From: JAFAZI01 sp035501255
GTDB taxonomy: Bacteria > Actinomycetota > Actinomycetes > JAFAQI01
Assembly: GCA_035501255.1 (NCBI GenBank)
Contig: DATJWM010000112.1
Location: 1 to 18,505 of the forward strand
Direction: 5' to 3'
Length of the DNA: 18,505 nucleotides
In this document: positions 15,098 to 18,505 of the stretch, in pieces
Layout of the letters: every line of letters starts with the position of its first letter
Numbering within the stretch: position 1 is the first letter of the stretch
Translations under genes and position numbers: made by a program
The notes under the pieces: model-generated
What the model was told of the DNA's origin: nothing
The model's input: the letters and a program-made list of their open reading frames with translations, nothing else
The model's database searches: none

Positions 15098-16696
15098 ATG
15101 GCGGCCAGCGGGCCCGCGCAGGTGGTCGGGACGATCGAGGACCGGTTCGAGGAGGTTCTCACCCCGGCGGCGCTCACCTTCGTCGCCGATCTCCAGCGCC
15201 GTTTCGGCCCGCGGCGCGCGGAGCTGTTGGCTCGCCGGCGTACCCGGCGCGAGGAGGCGGCCCGCACTGGTCGGTTGGACTTCCTCGCGCAGACCCGCGA
15301 CGTGCGCGAGGACACCTCCTGGCAGGTTGCCGCCCTCGCGGACCTCACCGACCGTCGGGTGGAGATCACCGGCCCGACCGAGAAGAAGATGCTGATCAAC
15401 GCGCTCAACTCCGGCGCGCGCGTGTTCATGGCCGACCTCGAAGACGCGAGCACCCCCACCTGGCACAACAAGGTCCAGGGTCAGATCAACCTGATAGACG
15501 CGATCGAGCGCCGGATCGAGCTCACCACGCCCGAAGGCAAGACCTACTCCCTGAACGACGAGGTCGCGATGCTCATGCCGCGACCGCGTGGCTGGCACCT
15601 GCCCGAAAAGCACGTCCTCGTCGACGACGTACCGATCAGTGGTGGGCTGTTCGACTTCGGGATGTATTTCTTCCACAACCACGCCCGCTTGGCGGCGAAG
15701 GGCACCCGACCGTACTTCTACCTCCCGAAACTCGAGTCACACCTCGAGGCGAGGCTGTGGAACGACGTGTTCAACCACGCCCAGGACACCCTCGGGGTCG
15801 CCCGCGGAACGATTCGGGCCACTGTGCTGATCGAGACGATCTTCGCGGCCTTCGAGATGGAGGAGATCCTCTATGAGTTGCGGGAGCACTCCTACGGCCT
15901 TAACGCAGGGCGCTGGGACTACATCTTCTCGGTGATCAAGACCTTCCGCGATCGCGGCGAGCAGTTCCTCATGCCGGACCGGACCAGCGTGACCATGACG
16001 GTCCCGTTCATGAAGGCCTACTCCGACCTGCTCGTCCAGACCTGTCACAAGCGCGGCGCGTTCGCGATGGGGGGGATGGCCGCGTTCATCCCGAGTCGCA
16101 AGGACCCCGAGGTCAACCGGATCGCGCTGGAGAAGGTCCGGGCGGACAAGGAGCGAGAAGCGCGCGCCGGGTTCGACGGCACCTGGGTCGCCCACCCCGA
16201 TCTGGTGGAGACCGCGATGCGGGAGTTCGACGCCGTGCTCGGTGACCGGCCCAACCAGATCGACAAGCAGCGTCCCGACGTCCACGTCAGCGCGGATGAT
16301 CTGTTGTCCGTCGGACGGACGCCCGGGGAGCAGACCTCGGCGGGTCTGCGCACCAACGTCGACGTCGGCATCCGGTATCTCGAATCGTGGCTCCGGGGGA
16401 ATGGGGCGGTGGCGATCCACAACCTGATGGAGGACGCGGCCACCGCCGAGATCTCTCGCTCGCAGCTATGGCAGTGGGTGCACAACGACACGGTGCTGGC
16501 CGACACGGGCGAGCGGGTAAGTGCGGAGCTGGTGCGCGCGGTCGCGGACGACGTCACCGCCGACATCCGGTCCGAGATCGGGGACGCCGCTTACGACGGT
16601 GGCCGGTGGGCGCTGGCCCGGGAGATCTTCGAAGATGTCGCGCTCGGCGACGAGTTCGTCGACTTCCTGACCCTCCCGGCCTACGACCACCTGTAG
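15098..16696 (+). CDS. aceB: Malate synthase A
   Basis: This 532-residue enzyme, full length for the A form, condenses glyoxylate and acetyl-CoA to malate in the glyoxylate shunt. Conserved parts are ARVFMADLEDASTPTW (107-122), PRGWHL with the active-site Arg (R164), LIETIFAAFEMEEILYELRE (244-263) with the metal-binding Glu (E246), GLNAGRWDYIFS with the second metal ligand (D274), and NLMEDAATAEISRSQLWQW with the catalytic base (D446). Each lies close to its position in the E. coli enzyme. ATG 15098 has GGCGGAGG a few bases upstream. It follows the CoxG-like gene by 37 bp, possibly co-transcribed. Isocitrate lyase is not in the window. The enzyme would be needed for growth on acetate or fatty acids, or to clear glyoxylate. 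Confidence 0.96.
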   Translation: MAASGPAQVVGTIEDRFEEVLTPAALTFVADLQRRFGPRRAELLARRRTRREEAARTGRLDFLAQTRDVREDTSWQVAALADLTDRRVEITGPTEKKMLINALNSGARVFMADLEDASTPTWHNKVQGQINLIDAIERRIELTTPEGKTYSLNDEVAMLMPRPRGWHLPEKHVLVDDVPISGGLFDFGMYFFHNHARLAAKGTRPYFYLPKLESHLEARLWNDVFNHAQDTLGVARGTIRATVLIETIFAAFEMEEILYELREHSYGLNAGRWDYIFSVIKTFRDRGEQFLMPDRTSVTMTVPFMKAYSDLLVQTCHKRGAFAMGGMAAFIPSRKDPEVNRIALEKVRADKEREARAGFDGTWVAHPDLVETAMREFDAVLGDRPNQIDKQRPDVHVSADDLLSVGRTPGEQTSAGLRTNVDVGIRYLESWLRGNGAVAIHNLMEDAATAEISRSQLWQWVHNDTVLADTGERVSAELVRAVADDVTADIRSEIGDAAYDGGRWALAREIFEDVALGDEFVDFLTLPAYDHL

Positions 16697-16740
16697 TCCA
16701 CGGGGCGGCGTGGGAACCGGACATCCGGGACCGGCGGGCC

Positions 16741-16746
16741 TAGCGT
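16741..16746 (+). promoter_or_regulatory. Candidate -10 box for the ABC ATPase gene
   Basis: TAGCGT fits TANNNT and ends 7 nt before GTG 16754. A GGAG touches the GTG directly, too close to act as a ribosome binding site, so a leaderless transcript is likely. Confidence 0.4.
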
Positions 16747-16753
16747 TGTCGGA

Positions 16754-17587
16754 GTGACTCAGGCGATCCACGTGGTGCCGCGGGCGTCGCTGGCCGCGCC
16801 GGTCGTGGCCGAGGTCCGTGCGGCCTGCGTACGGCGCGCGGGTCGCACCGCGCTCCAGGCGCTGACCTGGTCCGTCCGCGCCGGGGAGCGGTGGGTGGTG
16901 ATCGGGGCCAACGGCGCCGGCAAGTCCACCTTGCTTCAGTTGTTGGCCGGCGCGCTTCGGCCGAGCGAGGGTGAGGTGAGGCTGCTCGGTGAGTCCTTGG
17001 CGCAGGCTGACCTGGACGAGCTCCTTCCGCGGGTGGGCTTCGCAAGCGCTGCGCTCGCCGACCTCATCCCGGACGACGAGCTGGTTCTGGACGTGGTGCT
17101 CACTGCTGCGCACGCGGGGTTGCGCCGCGGTTCGGAGGCCTACGACGACCTCGACGTCGATCGGGCGCGCGACCAACTCACGCGAGTGGGATGCCGGCTG
17201 CTCGTCAACCGGGCGTTCGCGACCCTCAGCGAGGGCGAACGCAAGCGGGTTCAGTTGGCGCGAGCGATGATGACCGACCCTGAGCTGCTGCTTCTCGACG
17301 AGCCCGCCGCGGGCCTCGATCTCGGTGGGCGGGAGGCCTTGCTGCGGATGCTCGGTCGACTGGCGAGCGATCCGCAGGCCCCGGCGCAGGTGCTCGTGTC
17401 ACATCATGTCGAGGAGATCCCGGAGGGGTTTACCCACGCGTTGTTGCTGCGGGAGGGGGCGGTTGTTGCTGCCGGCCCGATCGAGGCGACCGTGACCTCC
17501 GCCGCGCTGTCGAGGACCTTCGGACTTCCGTTGCGGGTGCTCGCGCACAGCGGGCGATGGACCGCGAGGGCGGCGCTGACGCGCTGA
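16754..17587 (+). CDS. ABC transporter ATP-binding protein
   Basis: This is a 277-residue single ABC ATPase domain. Walker A is GANGAGKST (51-59), the signature is LSEGERKR (158-165), Walker B is LLLLDEPAAGLD (with D182 and E183), and the switch His follows in VSHHVEE (217-218). The Q-loop region is weak: where a Gln is expected after the Walker A half, the text is VGFASAAL. The RTALQALTWSVRAGERWVVIG start and the overall length recall ModF/YlmA-type stand-alone ATPases. No permease or binding-protein gene is adjacent, so the partner is elsewhere or it works without one. GTG 16754 is chosen for the TANNNT box just upstream. The stop lies 4 bp from the end of the convergent DUF7455 gene. Confidence 0.9.
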   Translation: MTQAIHVVPRASLAAPVVAEVRAACVRRAGRTALQALTWSVRAGERWVVIGANGAGKSTLLQLLAGALRPSEGEVRLLGESLAQADLDELLPRVGFASAALADLIPDDELVLDVVLTAAHAGLRRGSEAYDDLDVDRARDQLTRVGCRLLVNRAFATLSEGERKRVQLARAMMTDPELLLLDEPAAGLDLGGREALLRMLGRLASDPQAPAQVLVSHHVEEIPEGFTHALLLREGAVVAAGPIEATVTSAALSRTFGLPLRVLAHSGRWTARAALTR

Positions 17588-17591
17588 CGTC

Positions 17592-17789
17592 CTACTCGGC
17601 GAGCGAGCCGGTCTCGTCGTGAATCTCGATCGCGACCGCGCGCAACTGGGCAAGGTGCTGGCGACCGTGATGAGCGCAAAAGAGCAGGTCGCCGCCGCCG
17701 GGCATGACCGCCCGGACCTGCGCGCGCGCTCCGCACCGGTCGCATCTGTCCGCCGGTGAGAGGGGCGGTGCTTGCGTCGAGGTCGTCAT
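17592..17789 (-). CDS. DUF7455 zinc-ribbon-like protein
   Basis: This 65-residue cytosolic protein is found widely in actinobacteria. The core SPADRCDRCGARAQVRAVMP (11-30) followed by GGGDLLFCAHHGRQH closely matches the family as I recall it from Streptomyces. C16, C19, C38 and H40/H41 form a likely single zinc site (CxxC...CxHH). The rest is a helix (LAQLRAVAIEIHDET). The function is not established. ATG 17789 is used; an ATG directly before it (17792) is equally possible, and neither has a strong ribosome binding site. Upstream frame extension to 17837 is unlikely. It is divergent from the Sdh-like gene and convergent with the ABC gene. Confidence 0.85.
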   Translation of the reverse strand: MTTSTQAPPLSPADRCDRCGARAQVRAVMPGGGDLLFCAHHGRQHLAQLRAVAIEIHDETGSLAE

Positions 17790-17902
17790 CATCGTCTCTA
17801 GTGAACACCCTGCCGCCGACGGGCATTCCTTCGACACCCGATAAAGTCATCCGGCGGCGCAATCGGGTGGCGCCTCGTTGAGGGAAAGGACGGCCGGGAG
17901 GG
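17790..17902. promoter_or_regulatory. Divergent intergenic region between DUF7455 and Sdh anchor genes
   Basis: This 113-bp gap holds the promoters of both genes. TAAAGT (17842-17847) fits a plus-strand -10 box about 55 bp before the Sdh gene; no matching -35 box is clear. GGGAGGG abuts the plus-strand ATG and AAGGA lies at 17885-17889, so the ribosome binding site is ambiguous. Confidence 0.35.
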
Positions 17903-18505
17903 ATGGCGACGCAGTCGGCGGTGAGCCAGGAGTCACAATCAGCACGGCGTGCCTCGATCAGCGCCAAGACGCTGCGTACCGACCGGTGGTGGCTGCAGCC
18001 GCTCGTGGTCGCGGTTGGCTTCAGCGCCTTCATCGTGTACGCGACCTGGGCCGCGTTCGCCAACTCGAACTACTTCGTCAAGCCCTACCTCTCGCCGTTC
18101 TATTCGCCGTGTATCGCGAAGAGCTGTCCGCCCGACGCCAGCTGGGGATCGCTCGACATCCACTGGCAGTGGCTGTCCCCGGCGCTGTACATCCTGATCT
18201 TCCCGCTGGGTTTCCGAGCGACGTGCTACTACTACCGCAAGGCCTACTACCGATCGTTCTGGCTGTCCCCGCCAGCCTGTGCCGTCGCCGAACCGCATGG
18301 CAAGTACTCCGGCGAGACCCGGTTCCCCCTGCTGATCCAGAACATCCACCGATACTTCTGGTACTTCGCGGTCATCTTCGCGGGAATCCTCACGATCGAT
18401 GCCGTCCAGTCCTTCATCTACACGGATGGTTCCGGCGGACATCACCTGTTCATCGGGGTGGGATCGCTGCTCTTCGTGATCAACGCGGTGTTGATCCTCG
18501 GTTAC
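17903..18505 (+). CDS. Succinate dehydrogenase 1-type membrane anchor subunit (partial)
   Basis: 201 codons are open to the window edge, so the 3' end is missing; family members are about 270 residues. After a polar N-terminus come DRWWLQPLVVAVGFSAFIVY (27-46), a periplasmic-looking loop NYFVKPYLSPFYSPCIAKSC (56-75), then hydrophobic segments at about 33-53, 89-104, 151-171 and 181-201. Candidate haem-ligand histidines sit in HWQW, NIHRYFWYF and GGHHLF. This layout matches the cytochrome b-like anchor that heads the Sdh1 operon of mycobacteria (Rv0249c type) and Streptomyces. Such anchors carry electrons between succinate and menaquinone. By family context the flavoprotein and iron-sulfur subunits should follow just outside the window. 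ATG 17903 is chosen; GTG 17921 is possible. Confidence 0.8.
   Translation, partial: MATQSAVSQESQSARRASISAKTLRTDRWWLQPLVVAVGFSAFIVYATWAAFANSNYFVKPYLSPFYSPCIAKSCPPDASWGSLDIHWQWLSPALYILIFPLGFRATCYYYRKAYYRSFWLSPPACAVAEPHGKYSGETRFPLLIQNIHRYFWYFAVIFAGILTIDAVQSFIYTDGSGGHHLFIGVGSLLFVINAVLILGY

Noticed and set aside
16697..16740. Terminator hairpin after malate synthase
   Set aside because: Only a weak CCGG-based pairing is present, with no T-run; any dyad is explained by GC richness.

Overview
The window comes from a high-GC actinobacterium. Codons strongly prefer G or C in the third position and many starts are GTG. Several families are typical of actinobacteria: SigA/HrdB-type sigma factors, a degenerate DUF222/13E12 HNH gene, a DUF7455 zinc-ribbon protein, and an SdhC-like anchor of the mycobacterial/Streptomyces Sdh1 type. 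Genus and species cannot be told from the sequence.

Layout. (1) Positions 1-2674 are accessory and partly decayed. They hold a short coding remnant (98-346), a doubtful lipoprotein start (506-691), a 54-residue two-helix membrane protein (750-914), an intact carboxymuconolactone decarboxylase/AhpD-like protein (929-1789), a frameshifted and internally deleted DUF222-HNH pseudogene (1771-2418, minus) and a small unknown protein (2435-2674, minus). (2) Positions 2775-6316 hold two principal-type sigma factors, both on the minus strand, around a plus-strand TauE/SafE permease. The 357-bp gap between the first sigma gene and the permease carries a CRP-like palindrome, an 11-bp-period direct repeat and a second dyad. 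(3) Positions 6408-14438, minus strand, look like one long operon. In transcription order it encodes a fatty acyl-CoA reductase-HAD phosphatase fusion, a zinc alcohol dehydrogenase, a LarA (nickel-pincer racemase)-like protein, a PlsC acyltransferase, a helical protein of unknown function, a tiny ORF that looks frameshifted, and a GabD-type aldehyde dehydrogenase. Four of these junctions are 4-bp ATGA overlaps and one is a direct stop/start abutment. (4) Divergent from this operon lie a membrane-tethered CoxG/SRPBCC protein and malate synthase (aceB), then an ABC ATPase, a convergent DUF7455 gene and, at the right edge, the start of an Sdh1-type membrane anchor.

How the genes may work together. 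Acyl-CoA reduction, alcohol/aldehyde oxidoreduction, acyl transfer, phosphate removal and a 2-hydroxyacid-racemase-like fold, translated in tight coupling, suggest a specialised lipid or ether/alkyl-lipid pathway. No single gene proves this, and it is the most novel-looking system in the window. Malate synthase and the Sdh anchor belong to central C2/C4 metabolism. The two sigma factors point to a housekeeping locus with a paralogue beside it. Three plus-strand genes (929, 4338, 16754) have a TANNNT box 6-7 nt before a GTG and no Shine-Dalgarno, which fits leaderless transcripts. No tRNA, rRNA, CRISPR array, insertion sequence or att site was recognised.
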